Assembly (NCBI RefSeq): GCF_001625215.2
Contig: NC_030384.2
Coordinates: 30,058,527-30,122,526, forward strand
DNA from: Daucus carota subsp. sativus
Lineage: Eukaryota; Streptophyta; Magnoliopsida; Apiales; Apiaceae
Reading direction: 5' to 3'
DNA: 64,000 bases
Part shown: one piece after another, positions 1 to 11,818 of the stretch
Layout: every line of letters begins with the position of its first letter
Position numbering within the stretch: the first letter of the stretch is position 1
Notes under the pieces: generated by a model
Databases searched by the model: none
The model's input: only the letters and a program-made list of their open reading frames with translations
Told to the model about the DNA's origin: nothing
Program-made: the position numbers and the translations under genes

Positions 1-61
1 TTTTCTGACTAGATCCTTCTTAAAAAATTCTAACAATGCATACACTGTTTACAATGCTTAC

Positions 62-3000
62 TTTGTTTAATTCAAGGAGCCTGGCACCATCTTTTTTGTG
101 AGCTTCTGCAACTTCACTATTATTAACTAATGCAGCCATTTGTTTCTCAAATTCTGTTCTAGGTTCAAACTCCGAAGCTATTGCACCCACAGTGGAAAAA
201 TTGAGATCTGTTTTATCATCAAAAAAGATCGTAGGTGCTTCCCTGTTCCTCTTTACCAATGGTTCCCACTTAGTAATATCCTTCTTTGATTGTTCATAGG
301 CGAACTTCCTCTCCAATTTCTCTCTGTCAGGTTTCCGAAGAGGTGCATGAACAGACATCTGCTTTGTTTCAATTCGATCCACACTTTTTTTAAGTTTGCC
401 AAAACCAGATTTCTCCCGAAGTGGATCTAAAAGATCTTGAATGCTGATGCGACCATTACCATCCAGTACATCACCACTAGGATTATATTCATTCTCTGGG
501 TAAGCCTCGGATATGACAATGTTATTTTTTAACTTCTTACCTGAGTCAGTGAAATGATGTAATAATCTGATTAGTATTTAGTATATACAATTAACTAACC
601 TTGAAAAATACTATTAGTTTCACATGAACTTACATTCCCACCACGACTTGTTTGACATAATAATGTCAACAAGAATCATGCAAATGGGCATGTCACTCAC
701 ACAGACAGTTCTACAAGATTCACTTAATTTCATTCCATATCAACTAGCAAGCCAGCAAGTCATAACTTAAAAAATTGTGCAGAAATATACGTTGAACATG
801 ATAACTCAGTAATAAGTTTCTTACACTTAGTTTTTCGAATATTATCTTCATCAAATAGTCAAATACACATTATCACAAATATACAGTAACAGCAATCAAA
901 CAAGATTACAAGACAACCAAAAAACATTCATAAAAGGGTTTAAAAAAGCATTTAGCTCATATAACTTTCAAAATGTATCCTCAAATTTTTTTTTAATAGG
1001 TAATTTAGACTCAAGTTTACCTCCAAAAGCATCACTGGGTATTCCAGTAATTTCTTGCAGCATCCTTCCATGCCTTCCATCATCATCTTCTTCAACATCA
1101 TCTCCAAGATTTTGTGCCTCATCATCAAAATCATCGGAGTCAAATTCATCAGAGTCAACATTCTCATCCTACACAACAGAAACACGGCACCAAAAGTTAA
1201 CAAACGAACAGAAAATTTGACAGACTGCCAAATGGGACTCTGAAATAGTACTAAAAATATTTGAAAGTCTAACTGATGTTTTGCGTAAAGGACAACTGAC
1301 AAGTTTATAGTGACAATGGTACAAAAATCCTGGTAGATTTGTCTCATGTCATTCTAATGTGTAGTTTCTATCACAAAATCACAATACAGTGCGCCACATT
1401 CAGGTCTTGCATTCAGGTTGGAAAAAGGATACAACTTATATACCCAATGGCAGAGCTGGAAAAATTGTTGAGAGAGCCAGTTACACTTTAATTGTTAAAT
1501 ATGTCCAAGGTGTGCCAAATTACACTGCATAGTTGTTTCAGGAAAAAAAACAATACTTGCCAACTTGGCGACAGGTTAAAAAAAATATAAAACTATTTAA
1601 CAAATTATTTTACAACAAAACTGAGGGTACTCCGACAGACATCCTCACAAAATGACTGTATTACTACACAGTGGCGGAACTAGAAATTCATGTACGGGGG
1701 GCGTTCTGGTCGGAGCTTCCGGAGAACGGTATTTTGTTTGCTCGGCGAGGTGGGCAGTATCTACTCTCTTTCTTAACTCTGTTTCTTAACTTAATTTTTT
1801 ACTGCCTGTATTTCTTTTCTTTTGTTTTAAGTGAATTTGCAGAGTGGGCCTGGGCCTGTTTAAATGGACTAATAGCCTATGGGCTTGGCAAACTTATGTG
1901 TACACAGGCTTTGGTTTTATATTTTAAGCAGGGGCAGCCAAGATCAATCAACAAAATTAAGCCTATAAAAAGAAATTACATATCAGTTAAGCAGAGTCAA
2001 TGGACTCCCCAGACACACTGTTCCTTCCGCCACTGCTACTACATCAATGCTATAATTGTGACATAAGATGATGTAATATTTACTGATTAAGAAGTTGCTA
2101 AGTTGTCAGAAGGTGCTAATCCCATTCCACCAGCATTATTAGCTTGTAGCCTTTAACATTACTTCAATATTGCTCAAAAAACAGGCTTACTTTTCTATAT
2201 ACAACAAATTTTTTTATAAATCTAAGTTACTAGGTTGTTATACAAATGCAGATTAGTACATAGACTACTTCCATATCATTATAAACAACAAAAGCTGTTT
2301 CCTTCTCCACGGATAAGATGTAGACTATTCACATAAAAAAAAATAGAACATAACCCCATTACACTAGTGAAACTATTACTTATTGACTTCAAGTGGACAT
2401 CCTTCTTAACTGGGAGACTCCGAGCAACATACTTAACATTGGTTAACAGCATTTCAGTTACCAACCATAGTCAAATAATAAGAAAGAGGTGCCTAGTGCA
2501 CAAAGCTCCCACAATAGCTCAAACGACTATACCTTAATTCCACTACACCACCCGAAAAACATACAAGACTCGACACCAACCATATACACAAAACAACACA
2601 ATAAAATTATATCAATTACATTTTCAGTTCTCGCTAAATACAACCTCAAACAAATCAACAAAAACAAAACAATTAGCAAAGAGCAAAACAGAAACAAACT
2701 AAATCAGAGTAAAGATGTCGTGCCCAGTACTCAAGGCTCCCCAATGCTCAAAAAGTGATCCAAATATCACCAGTAAACACACACAAGACAGAAATTGAAC
2801 TTATACCAATCAAATTTTCGCTACCCACAAATCTCAACCAAATAAAAATCATCATCCAAACAACTTTAAACAAACACAAAAGAGTTAAACCTGTATCAAA
2901 CACAACTTCACCAACAACCCAACAATCAAGAATCAATAAAGAAACAAACTTTATATTCCACAACAATCAGAAACACAAGACATCAACCAAAAAAAATAAA

Positions 3001-3434
3001 ATTAAACTTGCATTCATCACAATTTCACTACCAACCCAACAATCAAGAACCCAAAAAGACTCAAACTTTACAATCCAAAACAACAATTAAACCAAAACCC
3101 ATACCTTAAAATCCTCAGGAAGCTCAAACTCAAAATTCTCAACAGGATCATACCGCCTGTTCTTCTTTGATTCCTCCTCAGGAACCTCTTCTTCGTACTC
3201 ATAAACATCCTTCCCAGCAAACTCCTCATCAGAATCAATCTCATCATCTGACCCACTTCTTGGATTCAACAGTTCTATCTCTCTTTTCATTGCATTGGGC
3301 AGGTGGGGCCCACTTCTCTTACGTTTTTCACCGCCCCTTCTCACCCCTTTCTTGTTTGAGCTTGTTGGGGTTTTGTTTTTCTTTGCCATCTTGGCGTTGT
3401 TTGTGTCTCTGCTTTTTCTCTTCGTATCAACCAT
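62..3434 (-). CDS. UTP14: UTP14-like small-subunit processome protein, 5' part (gene runs off the left edge)
   Basis: Three exons are visible: 3434-3105, 1168-1021 and 540-62. Phases agree across both introns, and a donor GTAAGC follows position 62, giving 319 codons in frame. The start is the ATG at 3434. The N-terminus is basic (KRKSR, KKGVRRGGEKRKR), followed by acidic stretches (SDDEIDSDEEF, DSDDFDDEA). The third exon carries the strongest family match, including KKDITKWEPLVKRNREAP, STVGAIASEFEPRTEFEK and the segment ending LLELNK. UTP14 is a nucleolar component of the U3 snoRNP processome needed for early 18S rRNA processing. Plant homologues are much longer, so the C-terminal half lies outside the window. 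The large first intron (3104-1169) holds a hAT MITE. The family call is from remembered similarity, not a search. Confidence 0.88.
1669..2035. mobile_element. hAT-type MITE in intron 1 of UTP14
   Basis: The element starts CAGTGGCGGAA and ends with the exact reverse complement TTCCGCCACTG (11-bp terminal inverted repeats). It is flanked by ttactaca (1661-1668) and ctactaca (2036-2043), an 8-bp duplication with one mismatch, as expected for hAT transposition. It is 367 bp long. An open frame covers most of it but resembles no transposase. Confidence 0.8.
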
Positions 3435-3669
3435 CACTGTATGTGTCTATATGTATGAATGTGTATGTATATTCGCCGGAAATTTGATGAGTTGCGGCGG
3501 GAGATGAAGAAATTAGGGGTTGTCAAAGAAAGTGTAACCTAGGACTTGCAACTTAGTTTAAAATTTTAGTTTTTTGTAATTACGGGCTTGCTGCGAAGCT
3601 TATAATATTTACTGTATTTTTTTATTTTATATTTTATATATTTAATTCTATTATGAAAGTAAAAGTATA

Positions 3670-3972
3670 CTCCCTCCGTCCCTCTCATTTCTTTACAGTT
3701 ACTATTTTGGGATGTCCCTCTCATTTCTTTACGTTACCATAAATAGTAAGTTTTTTCATCATTACACCCACTATCTTCTCCCACTATCTCATATTTAACA
3801 ATAAAAACTACTATTACACTCACTACTTTTCTCCACTATCTCAAATCTATTATTAAATATTGATGGGTCCCACCACTTTATTCACTTTTCACCTAACTTT
3901 ACTCATTTTTCATACATTGTCTTGGTCTCCGTGTCCCCCTCCAATGTAAACAATTGAGGGGGACGGAGGGAG
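3670..3972. mobile_element. Stowaway-like MITE (Tc1/mariner), copy 1
   Basis: The ends are CTCCCTCCGTCCC and GGGACGGAGGGAG, bounded by TA on both sides (3668-3669, 3973-3974). It is 303 bp. The same family recurs in opposite orientation at 16793-17099, sharing the internal text around a CATTTCTTTAC motif. It sits about 235 bp upstream of the UTP14 start codon, so it lies in that gene's promoter side. Confidence 0.85.
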
Positions 3973-3974
3973 TA

Positions 3975-4784
3975 TTAGAATATTATATAATTTCAGTTAA
4001 AATGGTATCTCAACATTTAAAATGTATTTTAAGATTAATATATTTCTATTGATGTTTATTAAACATGCTCACAACTGAATAAGTGAAACTCGTCAAAAAT
4101 ATAAAGAGAAAATGTTTATATTTATCGATGAAAATATGTAAATATATTTTAATTATGATAAAAAGATCTATTGAAATATATTATAGATTAAGGTATCTCG
4201 TGTGTTTTTTAATTAAAATTGTATGTAAACATGTTTAATTTAATATATTTTTATTGTATGTGTTATTTCATATGTTGAATAAGTTCTTAATTTCTTTTTA
4301 GAAAAAATTCTTAATAGTTACATTTATTAAAAATTGATATAAGGAGATATATATTTTGTGATGAGGATATTTTGATAATTTTAATGAGAACAAAAATTTC
4401 AGCAACACATGTTACAAATCAAGGAGACTCAAAAGCGACGAACCAATCAACAAAACTAATATTTTGATTTTAGTAGTATATTATTATTTTATATTTTATT
4501 TTATTAATATGCAATTGTGATCGATCAGCTTTCGGAACACAATAGTGTGTAATGAATTTAGTATCATATATGAATTTTCATCTATGTATAAAAATTCATG
4601 ATTGTATACAAACGTATATATAATTATATAAAAATATAAATATTTAATATATATATTTCATAAAATAATACCTAAAAAGGCATTTTACAAATATATTCTA
4701 ATAATATAATTATATAATTTATAATATAAATAATCGTAAAATGATAAAAAATTATGATATAACATAATTAATTTTTTCAATTTT
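3975..4784. other. AT-rich intergenic stretch
   Basis: No open frame, terminal repeat or RNA gene is recognised here. Composition is strongly AT-rich with short runs of TATA. Confidence 0.6.
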
Positions 4785-4984
4785 AATTTGGATGAGATTT
4801 TTGTGTTTGTTGGTTAAAAACTACACATAAGAAAATATTTAGAACGAAAGATTTAACGAACGGAAATGTAACATTACCAAAGGAACAAACCGGCACCAGC
4901 GATTTTTTTATCCCAAAATAATAAATTGAGTTCATATAGGCATTTTGGACGATGCTATTGAAATCGCTCTTCTGACTATATTCC

Positions 4985-5107
4985 AAATTGACTTTAGGTG
5001 GTTCTCTAAAAAAGATAGCGAAAAATATTATATCTAAAGTACTAATTAGAGGAATGTATAAATTAATGCTTCCATAAATTCGATCATAGTTTACAATTAT
5101 AGTTTTC
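4985..5107 (-). pseudogene. psbT: psbT remnant of plastid origin (NUPT)
   Basis: On the minus strand an ATG at 5075 opens with MEALIYTFL, the psbT N-terminus, but a small indel then brings a stop. A neighbouring frame resumes with DIIFFAIFFREPPKV, the signature of the small photosystem II protein PsbT. The bases just upstream of the ATG (5076-5107) look like the end of the plastid psbB-psbT spacer. PsbT is a one-helix thylakoid protein of the PSII core, normally plastid-encoded. Here it lies between nuclear genes, is frameshifted, and loses similarity after PPKV. This is therefore a decayed nuclear insertion of plastid DNA. How far the plastid segment extends on either side (perhaps to about 5560) could not be settled by eye. 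Confidence 0.75.
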
Positions 5108-5615
5108 ATACATGTTATTTATTTTTATTTGTGATCATCCTCCTGGAAAGAACAAGAGTCAAAAAACAGCTATTCAAATAAAGATTTCTCTAGGTTTGAT
5201 TCAGAGGGAGAATAAGAGGCAAAAATTGGAATAAAAATATCATTCGATTCGTCGATCCTAAAAAAAAAAAAAAAAGGCAAGTTCTATCCTTAAGCGACAA
5301 ATGAGAAATTTATGGAAAGTTACCATCTCCACTGTGGAATAGTGCACCTACAAGCCTTCATTGACATTGTTTTTCGACCGAAAGGACTCTTTCGAACAAA
5401 ATTAAAGTAAATGAGCTTTTTTCTGTTTTTCTATTGAATCTTTCGATCCCTTACTTGAATTAATTGGAAATTGCTAATAAAAATTCTATCTATAATATTA
5501 TAGATAAGATAAAGAAAGAGAAAGAAATACTTTTTCATTATAGATAATAGATACTTTTAAGGTATTAAATTATGAGTAAGGCGCACTTTTATGCGTGACA
5601 TCACTTACAATACTA

Positions 5616-5848
5616 CTCCCTCCATTCTTAAATAATAGTCGCTTTGATTTTGTGCACGTAATTTGAGGTGTATAAAAAATATACTTCTACGTATTATTTT
5701 TCAAAATTTTTTTTTCTAAATAAAAGTTTGACATCTATATTTTTATTCACAAAAAAAAAATTAAAAATAACGTATAGAAATACATTTTTATTGCACCTCA
5801 AAACACGTGCAAAAAGTCAAAGCGACTATTATTTAGGAACGGAGAGAG
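5616..5848. mobile_element. Stowaway-like MITE, copy 2
   Basis: The ends are CTCCCTCCATTCTTAAATAA and its near inverse ending GGAACGGAGAGAG, bounded by TA. The subterminal parts are also inverted (AGTCGCTTTGA and TCAAAGCGACT), so the whole 233-bp element can fold back on itself. Confidence 0.8.
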
Positions 5849-6700
5849 TAGTTTCTAAAAGCACTCAAATGAAATATTAAATTTTGAAAATTATCACACG
5901 ATGTGTCATTTCCTCTATCTTAATTAACTATTTTTTTTGAATATTTGCATCATTTTCCTCTTCTAACAGCTCTTTGGGTTATTTAACAAACAAACAGTCC
6001 CAAAATATTGTGTAAATTGTAATTTTTGCATTATTTAAGAGAGTTACTCATTTTTTTAACATACATATAAACAATGAAATAAATTAAGATTTATGTAACA
6101 TTTTGGTGTTGTTTACTTTGTTAAATAGCCCAGAGCACCATTTGAAGAAGAAAACGATACAAATACCTAAAAAAAAAAATAACGAAATTATCTTTGTGAA
6201 AACGATACAAATACCTAAAAAATAAAATAACGAAATTATCTTTGTGACAACTGTTCAGAGTCATGTATTTCAATTGAATGCTTTTAAACCCTATATATTT
6301 AAGTGGTGTCATGTCTAAAGTACAAGCAAATAAAATGTATTTTATTCTTAAATTAATTATAAAAATACAAGTACAAGTTACATCGTAGAAATGAGTTTTA
6401 TATTACTTGAATCATTTTTAAGATCAATAATATCACTAAAAATATAAATGGATTAGCAGATTTATTTAAAAATAAAATACTGATCAGAATATAATTATTG
6501 ATTTTTCACAATCATTTATTAAAAGAACAAATAAAATTGAAGTTAATTTTGACAAAAACAAATAAATAAATTGAAGTTAATTATGAGGCACTTCAAATTA
6601 ACTCATGAGAAGGTATATACTCATACATGAAACTACTACACGTGTCGAATTTTCATTGCAAGAGTTGGAGGAATGTGTTGAGATACCTCGTTTTCATAGA
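5849..6700. other. Intergenic region upstream of the NAC gene
   Basis: AT-rich sequence. A direct repeat of about 44 bp (gaaaacgatacaaatacc, followed by an A-rich run and ataacgaaattatctttgtg) occurs twice between 6150 and 6247. No coding potential is seen. Confidence 0.5.
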
Positions 6701-6702
6701 GC

Positions 6703-6713
6703 CTATATATATT
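6703..6713 (+). promoter_or_regulatory. TATA box candidate of the NAC gene
   Basis: CTATATATATT lies about 130 bp before the ATG at 6843, a spacing that fits a plant core promoter with a roughly 100-bp leader. Confidence 0.5.
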
Positions 6714-6842
6714 AAGCTTGTATAACTTCAGTCACAAGTATCTAGCAGGCAAGGGATATATTATCACAAACCCTACTTGCTGCTTCATCATACGATCTCG
6801 AAATCTACAAGCTAGAAAAATTATTTCTCGAAAGAAAGAATA

Positions 6843-7773
6843 ATGGAAAGAGAAGGCTGTCAATGCGAATGTTTAAAGATCCCAGGGGTTTGTTTCGACC
6901 CCTCTGATGAAGAACTTGTTACACATTACCTGACAGAAAAGATTGAGGGAAGGCCACTCCAATGCAATCATCTGATGACAGAGTTGCAGATTTACGACGA
7001 TGATCTGATGCCATGGGAGGTTCTCAGAGATGATAATCCTTACTGGATGACGTCTTCTTGTGATTCGTTGAATAAAACTAAGAAGACTATCTATGTGTTT
7101 ACTGAGTTGAGAAAAAAGAAGAGCCGAGTGGTAAGGAGAAGTGGCCGCGGTTCATGGACAGGTCAGAATAATCCTATTGTCAAGGACAAGGAAGGTAATG
7201 AGGTCGGATATAATAAACTCTTGACGTTTTATGAAGATAGTGATGACAAGAAGGGCAAGAAAGGCAAGAAGAAGATTAATAATGATAATGATCATGGTCA
7301 TTGGATAATGCATGAGTATTCACTTTTTGGAATTGGCAAGTATATATGTGCTATGTAAGATTGTCAAGGAAGTCAGGATCGGTGCAAAAGCTTTGGTACT
7401 GTGTACTAATGAAGGAACAACAACGCAAGAGTTACCGGATATGATTTGTGGAAAGAATGGACAGAGAGATGGAGCATGCAGAGGTTCGGATGGGGCAGCT
7501 AATGACTCTTGTAGTGGTGTTCATGAAATTCAAGACTTCATGACAGTAGATGCTCCTCGTATTGAAGCAGTAAAGGCTAAAAATCAAGCAGATGATAACA
7601 TGGAAGGCAACAAAGGAATTCTTGATGACTTCTGGAATTTGCAACTGGATCATGATGTTTTACCAACAGACACAGCTTGGGACGGGTTAGATGATGTGAT
7701 TTTGGACTTTTCTTCTCCAGATTTGTTGGACTTATGGCCGGTTGAAGAAACCCAAGAGCAGTCTTGTCCCTAG
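6843..7773 (+). CDS. NAC-domain transcription factor with a frameshift in subdomain E
   Basis: The first frame (6843-7358) carries NAC subdomains in order: FDPSDEELVTHYL near the start, PWEVL, YWMTSSC, then IYVFTELRKKK, GRGSWTGQ and HWIMHEYSL. It then runs into a stop after GIGKYICAM. The next frame continues as YVLCKIVKE, the expected end of the NAC domain. That second frame then runs to 7773 with an acidic C-terminus (DDVILDFSSPDLLDLWPVEE), typical of an activation region. The frames would join if the TTTTT run at 7322-7326 had one T fewer. NAC factors bind DNA as dimers through this domain. The gene lacks the introns usual in the family. It is either a young pseudogene, an allele truncated before the end of the DNA-binding domain, or an assembly error. 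Confidence 0.85.
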
Positions 7774-9200
7774 AAGAGGATGAGGTAGGGGGAGAGACCG
7801 GGAGGAATGTCTAAGTGGGAAGAAGTTAAAGTAATCATTATACTAGTGGTCTTATATTCTCTGTGTGTTAATGTCAAAAAACATTTGTTCAATGTTCTAT
7901 AGTTGATGAATAACATGTTTAATTTTGATACATGGTTATGTCTAGAACAAGTCCTGAAGTAGTAGAACGTTTAGCTGCAGGTCCTTTATCATAGTTTTGC
8001 TCTTAGAATCTCAAATTCGCAATCTTCAATGCTCAGCCAAGGGTGTAACAATCATGACCAAAGAATTGGCATGATCTTATTCACCCTAACTAATGGTAAT
8101 TGATGCAGACATTAGATTGTTGGTGAGGTAACTGAATTTGGGAGCAAAGTGGGAAGATTTGGGGTATTCAGAGTCTATGGTTGCGGATTAGCATTTTGTG
8201 GTTCGATGGCCAGATTTACCCCTGGATTCTGGTGCACTATATCAATTCCGAATAGGCATCCCTCCTTATAAGTTAAGATTTAAAGAAATGATCACTCAGA
8301 ACTTGCTGCGATGCCCCTATGTAGGAGAGTATATTCTATCTGAATTTATCATATAACCTGTAATTTTAATATTGTAAAAATTTATCAAATTTTGTGATAT
8401 GTTTTTTATCTATAGACTAATCATTTTGGTCGATCATGAATCATCAAGGTTATTGATAACTTACGATAGTATCCAGAACGGAGGAGGCATTGTTACACTT
8501 TTTGACTGACTTGTAACTATCCAGAAGACCGTATTGTCAGAAGACTGAGTATGCAAACATAAGAAGGCTGCTTTTATGACTTGAAACACATCCTCTGCCA
8601 CTGGTTTATAAGACATGAGAGGCAAGTTCTGCATGAAACTACTATGATAAAGATTTAAAAGTTCTAAAATATAAAGACTTTTGAGGCTCTAGTAAGGACT
8701 GTGTTAGGTTCACAACATCAGTGAGCTTTTAAAATCTGATTTTAATTAAAAAAAATAAACTAATTACTCAAAAGTGCCATTTACAGAGTCTAAATACATC
8801 CTTGAGTCTTTGTCGTAAAATCTATGCAATATTGGAGGCTTAAATTTCAGTTCAGTCAGGAAACATGAAATCGACTATAATAGAAGAACGATGTGTAAAA
8901 GTTTCTAGTAACATTAAGTATGTAGCTAGAGTTGAATATCCGAAAGTTCCAGCAAAGGATGATCACTTAGATGAATCTGGTTTTAAAAATTTGGGTGTGC
9001 CAAAATTTGTAAAATTATTAAGTTGTGGAGGAATGTGTCCAGAAAGCCAATTGTCATGGAGATGATGAGTGGTTAGGTTTTGCTAAGTTCCCTGTAGAAG
9101 TGAAAATCGAAGCAGTTAGATTACTCGATGACAAATGAAGACTAACAAGAGAGGCCAGCGTTCAAATGTCTAAGGGAGCAGAGACCGGCAGCTTAGAGCA
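7774..9200. other. Gene-free stretch after the NAC gene
   Basis: Holds the probable NAC 3' UTR and unrecognised sequence. A 66-codon open frame at 8865-9065 resembles nothing I know and is not called as a gene. Confidence 0.4.
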
Positions 9201-9204
9201 TCTC

Positions 9205-9560
9205 CAAGAGTGATCGTACTTCATGAATCTTGGCCTCGTTGAAGTTGAAGAACACGTATACCGGCTCGGATGACGAAGCTTGTGTTGGGCCGCGCAATAC
9301 CCGTTAACTCCGGGTTAGTATGATATTGTCCGCTCTGGGCTTTGGCCGTGGCCTCATACTAATGGAGTTCTTTAGCCGGTTATATTCAAGACAAATTTTT
9401 TTTATCTTTTCGATGTGGGACTTGGGTTGACACCCACTGAACAGTTTGCGGATGTTGCTTCCAAGATGAAGATAGTCTTGGATATAGAGGCTCGGCTCAC
9501 TAAAGCTCTCATAAAGGTACGTGTTCATGAATTAACAAAAAACCTACAAGTTCTCTAGCC
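9205..9560 (+). pseudogene. KCS gene fragment, broken by a small LTR
   Basis: Segments match the intact KCS gene at 13243-14646 in the same orientation. The part around 9212-9240 resembles 13400-13440 (AATCTTGGCCT region). The parts 9241-9281 and 9449-9560 resemble 13955-14125, including ACCGGCTCGGATGA and GATGTTGC. Large internal deletions and a 161-bp LTR at 9283-9443 interrupt it. This is a decayed partial duplicate of the neighbouring gene, with no usable reading frame. Confidence 0.8.
9283..9443 (+). mobile_element. Solo LTR of a small LTR element, copy 1 (inside the KCS fragment)
   Basis: It begins TGTTGGGCCGCGCAA and ends GACACCCACTGAACA (TG...CA). It is flanked by gcttg and gtttg, a 5-bp duplication with one mismatch. 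The reading of the KCS fragment resumes on the far side, which fixes the insertion borders. The same family occurs at 26251-27899, itself split by a Helitron. Confidence 0.75.
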
Positions 9561-10101
9561 TGGGCACTATGTAGTTGTGACTTGTGAGTTGCATTTTATC
9601 AGTTTCTTGTAGATCAGTATATGTCAGCAGACAGTGAATTCCCTCGTACGACACTCAACTATGGTCCAAAAAATTGCCAGTTCGAAGCATAAATAGGAGT
9701 ACTAGTAATCATCCCGACCCCATCTCTACCTTCTGAGCCGTATCTTTAATTACTTCGACTATTTTCACCTATATTTACGTAGGAGCATGTCTGACTAATA
9801 TTTAAAATTTTGTTAGGTACGATTATATGTGTTCCTGTTTTCTTGCCGGAGAAACTTGCGTATTCAATTATTTGTGTTTAACCAACAAAATCACCAGGGC
9901 AAAACTTTGGTGTTTCACAAATAAACAGTTCCGTTTCCTCCCGCGTCAATGATATATTTGGTATTAAAATTAAATTTTCATACAACAAACATATATTTAA
10001 TATTTATAATGAACTTCTGTTGGCTCAGCATCTGTCATTTTTCTTTTCATTCTGATATGCATATAAGAAAATCTATTTAATCAATCCAGAAAGAAATAAA
10101 C

Positions 10102-10760
10102 TCACTGAAACAGGAAGTATGATATAAATCTTACAATTTTTGTTTCTTTAGGGAAAATGTGCCAATCGGAAGCATTTCTGCATAATGCTTTATTATTTGT
10201 CAAATTTGATCCAGGGACCTCGTGAAACGCCTCTGTACTAGGAAGAGGACCCTCGAACTTATTCCATGATGTATCAACTGATGTTAAACTTACCATTCCT
10301 TAGAAAGACCCTTCAATGGAACCAGAGATAATTGCGACTAAGATGATCAAGTGTTTGTAAAGTATGCAACCTTCTTGAATTATATTTCCACTCAAATTTA
10401 AGAAAACCAGGCTTGTGCAATTCAATAATTCATTAGGAATAAGCCGCTTAGGTTATTTTCAGCTAAGTTAAAATACTCTATTTCTGGTGGAATATATCCT
10501 GAAAGCTTCATGTTCTGCAGATTTACTTCAAACAATGTGCTAGAAGGGTTGAATGTCCTGAGGATATGACCAGTTAAATCATTTGATTAAAGATCAACCT
10601 CTGCTCAGTTTATTATTCGACATCCATAGGCATGCCAAATTTGTAGACAACTCACCATACGACGTATTATAACGGAGGTCTTTTTAAGGTACTGCAATTT
10701 TTGAAGCACTTTGGCACAAGACCCGTGAGTTGATTATAGTTGGCTGGAAAAATACGAAAG
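10102..10760 (-). pseudogene. LRR receptor-like kinase ectodomain remnant
   Basis: On the minus strand, broken frames give leucine-rich repeat text such as LQNMKLSGYIPPEI, LAENNLSG and FLNLSGN. These lead into SWNKFEGPLPSTEAF and NNKALCRN (10102-10296), the usual end of an LRR ectodomain with its cysteine cap. Stops and small indels lie between the pieces. No transmembrane segment or kinase domain follows downstream on this strand. Intact family members are about 1,000 residues of plasma-membrane receptor kinase, so this is a dead fragment. Confidence 0.75.
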
Positions 10761-11818
10761 ATGTCCACCAAGGCAAACAAATGGCAGTAATTGTCGTGTG
10801 ACTCAAAACCAGACGTCGTTAGTTTGAGGTCAAAACCACAAGTAGGAACTGACTCAAAGCCAGACGTTAGTTTGAGGTTAAAGCCACAAGTTAGTTTGAT
10901 GTACTTTTTTCGGTGAATAATTTTTTTTTATAAAAATTACTCCTAAGTCATAAGTTACTCATAAATCATTTTTATTTTTATTTTTATATTTTTAATAACT
11001 CATAAGTTCTTAATAAGTTCAAATTACCTAAACAGAAGTATCGGCTAATCTTGTTTGCATTGGAATAAGACTTTATATAATCTAGTGATCAAATTACAAA
11101 TCAATTTTTTAAATACAAATTAAAAACTAGTTCCACTACTATTCCTGTTTCGACATTCTTCATAATTCGTTCAATGTCTAAGGTGGGTTTCCGTTATTGA
11201 TTTGTATTGAAATAGAACCTTTTCCACCTATTAGTTGATCACTTGATCTTGTGTCCACCATCGATGCCCCATTTCACATTTAGATTAAGGTTGTACTCAA
11301 TTTTGATGTATATTACTGCCGACTGCGTTTGTTGAGGACCTACGTGATAGTACACTTATTAATTTAGTTGGTTGAATTGGATCCATATTTTGGAGAAATA
11401 ATGAAAGAATTACTGGACACACGTCTGAAATTATTGCGACGGATCTAGATATAGAAATGGGCATACATCTGTAGAATATATAGTTATCTTTATGATATCA
11501 GTGCATCTCAAATCATGAAGACTCCTTGGCTAAAATTCTAATACTAAAAATAAAAATTATAGCTAATGGCTTCAAAAATTCACGCTCCAACCATCCCCAC
11601 ATGTTATCGATAATTATAGCCAACCTCCTATGGATGACTATATTTGTTGATCCGCTACAGGTCTGTAATAAAATTTGTAGAAAGATTACACATCACTTAT
11701 TACCATATTAAAGTGATATATTCTATTTATAACAATATAAAATATTAATAACATACTATCTTTAAAGTATAGTCCATCAGTACAGCACCATCGAAACAAA
11801 ATGTTTTACAGGTTCAGT

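Noticed and set aside
1671-2066. Open frame of 131 codons in the UTP14 intron
   Set aside because: It coincides with the hAT MITE (1669-2035) and resembles no known protein.
5110-5560. Longer plastid insertion covering the psbB side
   Set aside because: I could not recognise psbB coding text here, so only the psbT part is claimed.
8865-9065. Possible small gene of 66 codons
   Set aside because: No similarity recognised, no clear promoter or splice context.
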